Assembly: GCA_036924085.1 (NCBI GenBank) | Contig: JAVGWX010000004.1 | Span: forward strand, 15,093,454-15,157,453 | Length of the DNA: 64,000 nt | Reading direction: 5' to 3' | DNA from: Ariolimax columbianus | Taxonomy: Eukaryota; Mollusca; Gastropoda; Stylommatophora; Arionidae | Part shown: piece by piece, positions 46,101-59,900 of the stretch | How the letters are laid out: each line of letters starts with the position of its first letter | How positions within the stretch are numbered: position 1 is the stretch's first letter | Notes under the pieces: generated by a model | Told to the model about the DNA's origin: nothing | The model's input: the letters and a program-made list of their open reading frames with translations, nothing else | The model's database searches: none | Translations under genes and position numbers: made by a program

Positions 46101-49100
46101 ATGATGTGGATTCATTTCTTTATCTGGGCAGCACTGTGGTCAAAATTGGGAGCACAGAAAAACGACATCCACTTTAAGAATCCAGAAGGCACTGGGAGTC
46201 TTTATTATGTCGGATATACCTTGGAGATTCAGGGAAATCAGGTCTATGATGAAGGATTTTCAACTCAAAAGTCAATTCGGTTTTGCTCTATGGTTCAGAG
46301 GCCTAGTGAACAAGAAAGGAGTTAACAAGCTGGGTGCAGGCATTTGTGATAGCCTGCCTATACAGAAGTTTGGGTTTGAACTGGTATGATTAGGTCAGAA
46401 ATGTTGACCTGTGGCACAGGTTGAACCAACTGTCAGTGGCGCAGGAAGTAAAGAAGAGATGATGAGGATAGATAGGTCACAGCATGAGGAGGGATAGATA
46501 TGTCACAGCGAGAGGAGGAATAGATAGGTCACAGCATGAGAAGGGATACAGTGTCTGCCCTGAAACCTGGTGGGAAAGGGAAACAGGCAGACCTCGACAC
46601 ACCTGGAGATGGGAAGTAGAGGCAAATAAAGAGAGCACTGACTGGTCGTGGGTAGAGTTGAAGTGACTGACAGCAGATAGAGGTTCATAGTGATTTTTTG
46701 TTGAGGACTTATGCTCCGCATGAGGTTGAAGGGTTTTTGATAGATTTGATTAATCATTCCATTAATCTTGAGTGAAACTCCCTGGTCTGTTAGTTATGAT
46801 TGAAATCACCACCTGCTAGCCTAAAGTAAATATGAGTTTTTGTTTCTTGACAATATGTATTGTATACCCTGCTGCCTTTCTTTGTAATTGTTGAATTTAT
46901 GTTTTGTTCTGAGTCATATAATTTTATATGATTGTCCCCAAAAAATTAAAAAAAACAGTAATTTATTTATAAAACTGATTTTTGTCTTTGGCCTGTGGTG
47001 AAAATAAGGTAACAAATATTTTATGGGGTCAGTGTACGCAAAAATTGGGAGACCCCTGCATTAGACCATTTACCAAATCGAATGAGATCAATCTAGGATA
47101 GCATTAGTTTTGCTTCTTTGTATTTGTTTCTTTTCACATTACTGCCTCAACTTATCTTCTCCACCTGCTTTGTAATCTATTTAGTTGGTCTTCCATATAG
47201 AAGTACTTGAATTTGTGGTTGAAGTATAATCTGTTAGTTTTTATTCTTTTTTTGCCGCAATAGGAGCACAAGGCTAGCACTGTTTGCATTTTTGTAGGAA
47301 ACTGTGCTCATGCATCTTATGGTTGTAGTTTCTGTAGCACTTTATTTTTCATGATGAGGTTACTAACTCAATGTGCTTCTTCTTTGTACTCTATCAGATG
47401 TCGACTTGAATTTGTTCAAAGAAAGTAGTGGTCATCTTGAGGCTGTGCACACTGCCATAGAGCTAGTCTAGTGTTGGCACTGGTGATGGCCACATATGCT
47501 TTCTTTGGTCTTCGTATGTTGGACAATTTTGCAGCAGATGTTCAGGGGTCATTTTCCTAGTGCCACAGATGCATTCATCAGTAGCACCCTATCTTCAGTT
47601 TATTTAAAAAATGGTATGTCAGTCTGTTGAGGCCTGTGTGGAGTCTGAAGACCACCACCTGCTCTCATCTGTTCAACCAACTCAATGTACAGCCCTCTTT
47701 GGTTCAAGGGAACTAATAACCAGCATGGTTGGGTAGTGATTTTAATTGCTCTTAATTCTGTAAATGACAAATGGTATCTTAAGGTTTATATTTAACCATC
47801 TTGTGTGCCTTTTATAAACATTTATTTCATATATAAGAAGAGCATCAATAAATAATTTACACAGAAAACGTAATTGTCCGTGTCTCACATGCATAGAGGA
47901 ATATTGATAGGACCAATGTATGCATTTATCTGATCTTCGTGCATAGGGCTAACTGTTTGTCTTGCCAGATTTTGTTAAGTCGTACAAGTGCCGCTATTTT
48001 CTGTGCGGTTTTTGCCAACAACTCATATTTCAGTCCTTCATCACTGACAATCGAACCCAGATATTTAAAACTGTCCACCACTTCAAGTTTTTGACCCCTA
48101 GCTTTTACCCCACTGTTAGAAGCCTTCAGAGTTGTTGGTCATTAATTTTGTCTTTCCAGTGTTAATCTCCATATCATATTCAAAAACAGTTTCATCGAGT
48201 CTTCTGACCCATTCTTGGAGTTTCGATGAGATTGTTTCTGAAGACTTCTAAATGTCACATACAATGACCGAGTTACAAATGAGGAAATACGAGAAAGAAT
48301 TACAAAAACAATAGGGCCTTTTGAAGATCTCTTGACAAAAGTCAAATACCGTTTGAGCTCAATTGGTACGGCCACATATCGAATTCAAACGGTCTTGCAA
48401 ATACGATCCTGCACGGCAGGGTACAAGCAGATATCAAAAAGGTCATCCCAAAAAGAGGTGGGAGAAAAAACATAAAAGAATGGTCACAGGCAGCAGCTGC
48501 TAACAGAGAGATGTTGTGGGGTGTCTTCATGGGTGCCCCAATGACCTCACTTGTTACGGGATGACCTGACTAAAAACATAAGATACCAATTTTTTAACAT
48601 ACATTTGTTTTTAATATTTTCTTCTAGAAAAAGTCAGCAAGAGATTTGCTGAACAAGCTCAGAATGCACCAGCATTTTATCCTCTAGAATATGTGATTGA
48701 GGTTGTTAACAATGGAACTGTCAATTTTCCTTCTTCAACTAAGAAACTTTTGCAACATCTAGAGAGGTAAGCTTTATTCTAGCCAAACTGTAGCTGCTTT
48801 TAATGTTTGAATTAAACCTTTCTCCAAAATTTGTAAACTGCAAGATACAAAAACCAGCAGTATGTTTTTTAAATTACCTCTGATATTGTGCTACTGAACC
48901 TTCTTTGTTGCACTAATTCATTTTTAATAAACACAGCAAACAGAATCACCTCTTACTTTCATTTGTAATTTCAAAATCTCCACATATACTGATCTTGATT
49001 AAGGAGACAACGTCCTTATACCAAGTTAAGACTCTCAGACCTTGACAAGCTTCCTGGAGCACTTAGAACAGTCATCTTCACATTTGGGGCTGCACATTTC

Positions 49101-52100
49101 CTTGGGAAAGACCAAGATTTAAAGTCTTGGCAAGCAGTCTGCCTACTTTCAAGGGCGATCATGTCAATCCCACCGACGACTTCGTCTACCTTAGCAGCAG
49201 ACAGACTTTTGATGCATGCAGAGAATTGGCTTTGCGGCATCATCCATGAACCCTCTGCACAGTGTCTGGTCCCAGCAGAAACTAAGCTGTGCCTAATAGA
49301 TCCTCTTGTGTGGCTATGAGACCTGGTTGGTCTTATTGGAAGCTGCTCTATGTCTTTCATAAGTGCAACAAACGATGTAACCTTGAAGTCACCTGGAAAA
49401 ACCTAGTCAATAACACAGAGGTCTCCTGACAGACACAATGGAGAGCATTTCCTCAATGCTGGACTAGCCCGACCCCTCTTTCTTTAGGCAAGTCTCTCTC
49501 TGGACAACACCTATCCCCAGGAATCAGGGGCGGGAAAAGGCCTCACCCCTCATGGGGTTATCCTTGGGGCCACATGTGCAACACCTGGCTGAGACACATT
49601 GCTTGCGCTCCTATCTGCCATGCATGCTGCCTGGGACTGTGCAATCAACTGCGGTCATGGGCGATCAGCATGACTGGCCCTGGTTGCCTAGGTGGATTAC
49701 TTGACTTGAAATAATTTTAAAAAAAAATCTATGTATGTGTGCGTTAATGCATGTGTATGTGTGCTTATATATTTTTGACTGGTCTTTATCTCAATATTAT
49801 TTTGGTTTAAAAAAAAAAATTGAAAATCTTAGTTGTTTTTTGTGTACTCCCTGTGACAGTCATTAATGATCTTTTCTTCATTTATTTCATCACATTACTC
49901 TACTTTTATTTAATTTTTCTTCATCTCACATATTTTCCCAAATTTAAATTTAGTTATTACTTCCTTGCTCTTGGTGTTAGTCAATTTCTTGCTACCCTGC
50001 CTCATCGCCAGAGTTCTGAATGTATTTGATAATAACATATATCACTTACAATTAATTGATATTTCTCAGTGATGTACCTGCACATAAAAAAAAAGATTGA
50101 GGTATAACACTGAGGTGTGATGGTAACATTTTGAAAGTACAATAAAAGTTTAAAAAAATAAAATGTCATTCTTGTGGCCTTCTACTTCTTTTTCTTTTTC
50201 AGTGTTTGTCCTGAAAAGAACGTTGTGTCATAGTTTACAGTGAGGCTGGGATATTTGCACTTTTTGGCCTGACACATCCGATTTCATCTGGCTTTTTTGA
50301 GTACTGGGTTTACTTCTCACTGTGATTGCTATCCCTTGGCCAGATTACACTAGTGCAGCCTGTTTCCAGGGCCACCATGTGGAGGCAGAATAGGGTTTTG
50401 GTCAGCTATAATTCGCTGACCCTGATACAAACAGCCAGCTATGGGTCGCTGACCCTGATACAAACAGCCAGCTATGGTTCGCTGACGTTGATATAAACAG
50501 CCAGCTATGGTTCACTGACGCTGATATAAACAGCCAGCTATGTTTTGCTGACCCTGATATAAACAGTCAGCTATGGGTCGCTGACCCTGATACAAACAGC
50601 CAGCTATGGTTCGCTGACGTTGATATAAACAGCCAGCTATGGGTCGCTGACCCTGATACAAACAGCCAGCTATGGTTCACTGACGCTGACATAAACAGCC
50701 AGCTATGTTTTGCTGACCCTGATATAAACAGCCAGCTATGGTTTGCTGACCCTGATGCGAACAGCCAGCTATGGTTTGCTGACCCTGATATAAACAGCCA
50801 GCTATGGTTTGCTGACCCTGATATAAACAGCCAGCTATGGTTCGCTGACCCTGATATAAACAGCCAGCTATGGTTTGCTGATCCTGATACAAACAGCCAG
50901 CTATGGTTTGCTGATCCTGATACAAACAGCCAGCTATGGTTTGCTGACCTTGATATAAACAGCCAGCTATGGTTTGCTGATACAAACAGCCAGCTATGGT
51001 TTGCTGATCCTGATATAAACAGCCAGCTATGGTTTGCTGACCCTGATGCGAACAGCCAGCTATGGTTCGCTGACCCTGATATAAACAGCCAGCTATGGTT
51101 CGCTGACCCTGATATAAACAGCCAGCTATGGTTTGCTGATCCTGATACAAACAGCCAGCTATGGTTTGCTGATCCTGATACAAACAGCCAGCTATGGTTT
51201 GCTGACCCTGATGCGAACAGCCAGCTATTAGTTGCTGGCTGTTGTCAGCTCATTCCCTGCTGCACCTGGCCCCTGACCTTGTATTACTAACATCATTTAC
51301 AAATACCAAAAACAGTACTGCAGCATTATTGATCTAATGTTGATAGAAACATCTTGTTCTGTTTACAAATAGCACACACTCTACACTATATCATCTCTTC
51401 TTGTTTCAGTTGGCTAAGAGATAAACATATGCGACCAAATGCCATAGAGTGTATGTTTAGAACAGGAGCTGAATATCGCATCCGTTTCACGGTTCACAAT
51501 CCAGTTTTCATTCCAAGCCAGAGTGTTTTTCTGAGTGGAGGAAGTGACAATCCTGCTCCACAGGAAGTTGTTAAGATAGCCAATGAAGCTTTAGCCAAAA
51601 TGTTGTTTATCGAGAAATGTGATACTGTTGTGATTAATCCTTTATTTGGAGCTTGCTTGCCATATAAAACAAAGGTAAGAACATTTGTGAGAAAATAAAA
51701 TCTAATCGTTATGAAAACTGTAAGGATAACGAAGGGAGAATTTAAAAACAACTTTGAGAAAAAAGAGAATAAATTAATAATAGAAAGGTTGGGCAAAGTA
51801 GAATAAAGAGAAAATGTTATATAATAAATGTATACATTGTGCATGTGTGTGTAAGTGCGTGCAAAAGTGCCAAAAAATATATATATGTATGTATATATTA
51901 TCTTCCATTCAGCCAAATACCTATGTGATAAATCAGCACTGGCCAAGCATACCAAAGTATGACAAAATAATGAACATTGCCATCAATTTACCGTAAGTCA
52001 TTTATGATTATTTTGGCAAATGTACTTTAATTAAAACAATTAAAATCAGGCAATTAATTAATTATCATAAATATTACACATGCTAAATAAAATGAGCAAT

Positions 52101-55100
52101 AAAGAAACCTCGAATGGTGTATCCAATGCCTGTTATTGAGGGTGGAGGAGAGAACAGGCCTAAAGTGGTTTTTCCATGCTTTCTTGATATAGAAGAGAAG
52201 AGGGAGGAGCGAAGAGCTCTCTAGGGAAAATATTCTCTTCCTGTCTCATTTTCATTCCACGGCAGTTGATCTTTTATAGGTAGCATGTATCAAAGGCATC
52301 ATTTCATTTTTACAGTTATGGTTCCCGTAGTGATTAATTTTACGTGATGAGGTTACTGGATACATGCACTAAACTCCTTAACTGCTTTTTTCAACATTCT
52401 GGAATTGTAATGGTGGCCCTATTCTTTTGTTCCTGGGCATCTTCTTCTTCATCGTTCGTCGTCAGACCTCAACTTCAATGACTCTAATGAAGGCAGCAGT
52501 TGACCTCAAGGCTCTGTACACTTCCGTACAGCTTCTCGTGGAAGGACACTGGCTGTTGCCAAATGCTGCTTCTTTTGTCGGTATACGGTAGACAGGACTG
52601 CAAAATATGTTCTGCCTTCATGGGGGCTGTGCCGCAGGCACAAAGGTCTGTAGTGCCAATCTTGAACTTGTTGTACAGATGACATATAAGTCCGTTGTGA
52701 CCTGTACGTAGCTGGAGAATGATCACCTGATCTCGCCTGGAGAGGTGATGGTAGGTATCGTTTTCTATGTGGCCAGGGTGGTCTTTATTCCATTTTGCAC
52801 TGTACGTTTCCCTGATGAATGCCTTAGTCTCATTGTATGTGATTTCTGTATCACTCTGCTGCAGCATTCCTCCCTCTCTGGCGAGTCTGTCCGCCTTCTC
52901 GTTGCCTGGAATGTCGCAGTGAGCTGGTATCCACTGAACTATGCTTTTTTTGAAACACTGGGACAGGCGTTCGAGCGAGTCTGCCAGAGCACCGAGTTCA
53001 TTTTTGTGCTGGTTCTTGAGCACCATTAACACTGCGAAGGTGTCTGTGAAAATTTCCTGGGTATCACTTGAGTACTTCTTCGTCTTCCTTGATCAACTGA
53101 TGCTATGCATCTAGTTCGGTGAGATTCACAATCAACTGATGCTATGCATCTAGTCCGGTGAGGTTCACAATCAACTGATGCTATGCATCTAGTTCGGTGA
53201 GGTTCACAATCAACTGATGCTATGCTTCTAGCCCGGTGAGGTTCACAATCAACTGATGCTATGCTTCTAGTCCGGTGAGGTTCACAATCAACTGATGCTA
53301 TGCATCTAGTCCGGTGAGGTTCACAATCAACTGATGCTATGCATCTAGTTCGGTGAGGTTCACAATCAACTGATGCTATGCTTCTAGCCCGGTGAGGTTC
53401 ACAATCAACTGATGCTATGCATCTAGCCCGGTGAGGTTCACAATCAACTGATGCTATGCATCTAGTTCGGTGAGGTTCACAATCAACTGATGCTAAGCAT
53501 CTAGTTCGGTGAGGTTCACAATCAACTGATGCTATGCATCTAGTTTGGTGAGGTTCACAATCAACTGATGCTATGCATCTAGTTCGGTGAGGTTCACAAT
53601 CAACTGATGCTATGCATCTAGTTCGGTGAGGTTCACAATCAACTGATGCTATGCTTCTAGTCCGGTGAGGTTCACAATCAACTGATGCTATGCTTCTAGT
53701 CCGGTGAGGTTCACAATCAACTGATGCTATGCATCTAGTTCGGTGAGGTTCACAATCAACTGATTCTATGCATCTAGTCCGGTGAGGTTCACAATCAACT
53801 GATGCTATGCATCTAGTTCGGTGAGGTTCACAATCAACTGATTCTATGCATCTAGTCCGGTGAGGTTCACAATCAACTGATTCTATGCATCTAGTTCGGT
53901 GAGGTTCACAATCAACTGATGCTATGCATCTAGTTCGGTGAGGTTCACAATCAACTGATGCTGTGCTTCTAGCCCGGTGAGGTTCACAATCAACTGATTC
54001 TATGCATCTAGTCCGGTGAGGTTCACAATCAACTGATGCTATGCATCTAGTCCGGTGAGGTTCACAATCAACTGATGCTGTGCTTCTAGTCCGGTGAGGT
54101 TCACAATCAACTGATGCTGTGCTTCTAGTCCGGTGAGGCTCACAATCAACTGATGCTATGCATCTAGTTCGGTGAGGTTCACAATCAACTGATGCTATGC
54201 ATCTAGTTCGGTGAGGTTCACAATCAACTGATGCTATGCATCTAGTTCGGTGAGGTTCACAATCAACTGATGCTATGCATCTAGTTCGGTGAGGTTCACA
54301 ATCAACTGATGCTGTGCTTCTAGCCCGGTGAGGTTCACAATCAACTGATGCTATGCTTCTAGCCCGGTGAGGTTCACAATCAACTGATGCTATGCATCTA
54401 GTTCGGTGAGGTTCACAATCAACTGATGCTATGCTTCTAGTTCGGTGAGGTTCACAATCAACTGATGCTATGCTTCTAGCCCGGTGAGGTTCACAATCAA
54501 CTGAGGCTATGCTTCTAGTCCGGTGAGGTTCACAATCAACTGATGCTATGCTTCTAGTCCGGTGAGGTTCACAATCAACTGATGCCATACTTCTAGTCCG
54601 GTGAGGTTCACAATCAACTGATGCTATGCTTCTAGTTCGGTGAGGTTCACAATCAACTGATCCTATGCTTCTAGTTCGGTGAGGTTCACAATCAACTGAT
54701 GCTATGCATCTAGTTCGGTGAGGTTCACAATCAACTGATGCTATGCATCTAGTTCGGTGAGGTTCACAATCAACTGATGCTATGCATCTAGCCCGGTGAG
54801 GTTCACAATCAACTGATGCTATGCATCTAGCCCGGTGAGGTTCACAATCAACTGATGCTATGCATCTAGCCCGGTGAGGTTCACAATCAACTGATCCTAT
54901 GCATCTAGTCCGGTGAGGTTCACAATCAACTCATGCTGTGCTTCTAGTTCGGTGAGGTTCACGAAGGAGACTGTGCGTTCCAGGTCTTCGTTGATACTTT
55001 ACAGCTTTTTGAGCATGGTCACTCCCCCTGCCTCTCGTTGGTCTGTATAAGTGGTCTGTATAAGTAGGGCAACCGTGGAGGATATGTTCTGGTGTTTGCT

Positions 55101-56881
55101 TGAGTGCTCTACAATTGGATGTGGTGGTGTCTCTCAGACACATTCTGTGGAGGTGGGCCTTAAATCTGCATTGTCCAAAGTCTGAAGTTCTTTATCTGCC
55201 AAATTTTTCTATGCTATAATTTTCTGGCTTGTATTCTTTGTGCTGGTCTTTCTATTCCATCCTCATTATCTTTTGATGAGTAATATTGCTTCTTTATGGC
55301 TCTGTGGATGGCGAGCCTGCAAGCCACCTCTCTTGGCATTTGGTACTGTCTCTCAAGCTCCTACAGAACATAGATTTTTTTGTGCTTTATTGCTGACTAC
55401 TCACATTTCTTCATTATCCCTGGAAACCTCCAAGATTATTTAGGTCCGGTCCTGGCTCGGTATCTTTGGTTCGAGAATAAGTGCTTTTTTATTTCAACTT
55501 CTAGGATGTCTGCATGTTTTCTGTGGATTTCTCTGGTCAGATCGTTGAGGCTTTTCCTTAGTAGTCTGTTTTTAGTTTGCTTGGTTAATAAGGAAACGTG
55601 AAATTGTTTAACTGTTGATAATTGACGAGTTGGCATAAATTGTAATTTCATTTTATTATCAGTTAACCATTTTGAATTTCGGTTTAATTTTTCAATTTGT
55701 GTCTTACAAAGCAAAGCAAGTCCCACAACTTCATATGTCAATCTATATGTTTATTTCAAAATAATATACATTAATATTAAATAAATGGAACTAAAAACAT
55801 TACCATGAAATTTTAAGACACATGGTTATCTATTTTATTTTCTTATTCGTTTTCAATCTCCCGCTACCAAGCCCTGAACAGGGCTTTGCATGTAGCGGGA
55901 TGTAGTCCGGAGAACGGATGCGTTGTGCCACTAGTTTACAGATTGACTGCGATATTTGCACCTTTTCAGTCCAACACATCCATCTTCATCTATGACATGA
56001 CGCAATCAGTAAAAAAAATTTATTGGTATGAAGTGTTAAATGTCATTAATGTGGAGGGAGGTAGGATGAAGGTGGGATACCACGTAATTTTTTATTATTT
56101 TTACTCACTGCATGTGATGATATTGTTAGTCTATCCCCTCTAAAGCATTACCACTGTCATCTTCTGTTTAAAAGTCAGACTATGGATCAGACATATTGAA
56201 TATTTACATGTGATCTAGATGCATATTTGGCCTGATCAAATAATAAGTCATTTCTTGGCCCTTGAACTCCTAATTCCATCAAGCAGAATGTCACAACTTT
56301 AGAAATTCACAGAGAACGTTATTACCCACCTGAAATAATTAACTCAACATTAAAAGAAAGCTGCACATATGCCAGATAGTCTAAATATGTAAATGTTTGC
56401 TCTAAACTAAATGACAAGACGTGGATGTTAGATACCGAATGTCACAGAATTTGACTGTAACTGATGTTTTCACGCCACCGATGCCTACCATAGCATACTG
56501 TAAAGAGTTAATGGATCAGTACCATTTGCTATTTTTAGTGTATAGACGAATGACAATATTTTCATTATCTCATCTTTCATTCACTGCTCTATATATCTTC
56601 AAGTTAATCCTCTCTTAATTCATTTCCTTCATACCATCACTTTCCCAGGGGACGGCGTGGCCTAGTGGTTAAGTGACACGGCTCACAACCAGAACGTGCT
56701 GGGTTCGATCCCCATCTCAGCACCGGCCGTTACCCCGGGGAAGCAAACCCTTAGAAAATGCAGGAGGAAGCAGACCCTTACATAAAATGCATGCTGAAGT
56801 CAGATGCACTGGGCCGACAGGCGCAAAATAAAAACGCAGTGCAATGCACACCGCCTTGGGGATTAGAGAAATAAGGCGAAC

Positions 56882-56922
<41 letters not shown>

Positions 56923-59900
56923 CATCACTTGTGATTCTTGGTCTAACCCTATTTTTCCTATCACAAGTGTTCTTATATTGTTGTTCTTTAATTCCAACAA
57001 TGAATATGTTTATTCTTTTTGTGCGCCAGGGAAAGGGCGTTTAGTGGCGGGTTGTAGTAGCTTTCCTCATATCCCGTGCATGCTGATGAAGGTTGACTTC
57101 GGTCCTCCAGGCGGATGTGCCATACTTGGATTCATCTGCGTGATGCTCACTACAATGTGGATCACATCGATCCACACCTCGTCAGTCATGCTGCCTTGAA
57201 AACAGCCTGTTACAGGGAATGCTACATAGAAGAGAGATAGTGGTCTTGGTCAATATATTGTGTCTGACCCTGGTCAGTATGTTGTACCTGACCGGACGAG
57301 CGTCTCAGTTCTCCTGAGGGTTTTTATAAATGCCTGCAATAGAGGCTGTGTCCCCATTGTATATGTGGTGTTCATTTTATATAATTATATCAACAAAATG
57401 TGTGAATTTTGTTTCTCAGAGTGAATGTTATGCTTATTAAGTTCTATAACCACTGAAAGATGTGGCACAAACATCAAATCCTGAAAGCTGTCATTTGTTT
57501 ACTTTGAAAAATCTATGTTGAGTTGTTTTCATATGCCACTATTATGCAATGGCACTTGTTTTATTTTATTTATGGATTGTGAGTATATTTTATAGGACAA
57601 GATGCATCATGTCTGGTAAAAGAAGTGCAGGTGGGAGCAAAAATGTTAACATTAGAAGATAACATGAACATATTTAACAGAATAGTAGATGGTCGGACGT
57701 GTCCTAATGTGTTTACAAGTATGAATTTGCCTTCCTCCACTTTGACAACCATCACTTTTTAAATGTGATACAATAAAGCAGTCAATTCAGGGATCCACAA
57801 CTGTAATTGCAAAGCAAGGGACTTGAAGCAAAACTAAAAGTCATTTTTGTGTGGAAGAAATAGAGAAATTACTGTTGAGATGTTGGATGATGTGAATTAG
57901 CATTCCCATGACTTAGATTGCTACGGCAAAGTCTATTTATTGGGAAGTTAAAAATGAGAGCCAAAGCATAAGGCATTCTTAGACAGTGTTGGTTTGCGGA
58001 TTCACGCCTTGTACTAAATGGCATAGTAGTGTCACAGTGGAAAAATAAGTTGCTAGGCTGTAGGTGTAGATGCTAAAGATGCTTCAGCATATCTTGCAGA
58101 ATTGTAACCCATTATAGGGAGGTTACCTCCTGTTCTCATTGTTCACATAAATGAAACAGACATGTAGCAAAGGAATTGCCATCATGAGTTTCAGTACTCA
58201 GTGAAAAGCAATCTACATATTATTTACCAATACTTAAATTGACCGTCCATTGTATGTAAAAAAAAAAGTTTCAATTTATATTAATTCCAATGAGACCAGT
58301 TAATTCAGAAATACCCACAATAGATTGAGGCACCACCTATTCAACAAATTAAAGATAGGTGGTACTGACGAATGCCCGTGCGGTACCGGTAAAATGACCG
58401 CCGAACATCTGCTGCAGAACTGCCCGACATACGAGGATCAGAGAGAGCAGATGTGGCCATCACCAGGGGAACTGCAAGACAAGCTCTATGGCAGTGTCGA
58501 CAGCCTCAGGATGACCGCCGCTTTTTTCTAAAAAATAATGGTTACTGTCTGACTGCGTACGAAGAAGAAGAAGAAGAAGAATTCAGGAATACATCTCCAA
58601 CTCAAATTGAGGGGTACCTGTACATATTTGTCAGAGTTGTTTTTAAAGAATTATTTTGATAAACATTAGATCTAATCCACATTAAAACTGGCTTTGATAA
58701 TTTGTCCAAAGTAAATATAGGTAACTAGCTGTAGGAAAACTACATCCTCATTCTCTTTTCATGCTATTAGAAGCATGGGAGCCATCATTGTAGTTAGTCT
58801 ATACTAGAGCTGTTATTTTCAATAGTAGTAGTTCAACAGGACTTTGTTTTACATGATGAGGTTGCTAGTCTCATGCACAACCATAGTTGTCTTTTATGAC
58901 ATTCATATTATGTCTATGATTGGTGCATGGTAGGATAGGTGTAGGATTTGTTGTCCACTCTATTACATGAAGAAAAACAATCTGTTTTATAATAATGATA
59001 ATATAATATGGTTTGTTTTTGATTTCCCAAATAACAGTTTTTTTTGTCTCCATGTATTTGTTTGTTACTGTTGATTTAGGGCATCTGGGTAGCTGTTGTT
59101 ATAGGTTTTGTTTGATTATCACGTTTATGAAGATGACCTACAAATCTTGTGTTCTATTTTCATTGGCTTGTACCAGTAGCTCCAGCTGGCGTGTCCAGTA
59201 TCCTTTACATAGCTATGCTGCTGCAGGGGACAACACTGAAGTGGAAATCCTCCTGAAACAGGGCTATTCACACTCTCAGCTTGACAGTGTCAGTTGTGCT
59301 CCCATACATTATGCTGCATGGTAAGCTGATGAATACTACATTAATACAATATGCTAGTTCTGTAGCTATGTATTTTGTCTATGTGCAAGTAAGGTAAAGT
59401 AAAGATCCCGTAGCGGCATGCGGAGTATATGAAATATGGTGTTTGGCCCATATTATTTGGTGACCCACTGCACATAATGGGTGATGTGGTCAGCATCATA
59501 CTGGCCGCCTTTACTTCTCAGATGAGGAGGAGCAATGATGACCATATGTTGGGCCTGCGAGGAAGTAGTTCACATAGAAATTTTGAAGCACGGCAATACC
59601 ATCAACTCCAATCAATATGTGAAAACTTTCCAGAAACTTTGAACACGATTGCTGCATGTTTGTGTTGACAAGCATGCGATTCTTCATCATGACAATGCTC
59701 GCTGACACACGAGTCAACAAACAGTGCCTCCATTGGAGCGTCTCAAGTTTGACATTTTACCGCACCCAGTGTACAGCCCTGATTTGGCACCTTGTGACTT
59801 CTTCAGCTTCCTAAAGCTGAAGGAACACCTCAGCGGACACCGTGATCGAACATTGTCGTTTGTGTGTGGACTAGCATGGTGACTACGTTTGAAAAATGAT

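Noticed and set aside
50677..51183. A 168-aa ORF of 11-residue repeats on the minus strand
   Set aside because: A by-product of the 33-bp minisatellite.
53026..54588. A 520-aa ORF of 13-residue repeats on the minus strand
   Set aside because: It is the 39-bp minisatellite read in its open frame. The frame exists because 39 is divisible by three; no domain or expression signal is visible.
56643..56720. Functional tRNA gene
   Set aside because: A and B boxes are present, but the sequence does not fold as a full tRNA and continues into a SINE body with a poly(A) tail and TSD.
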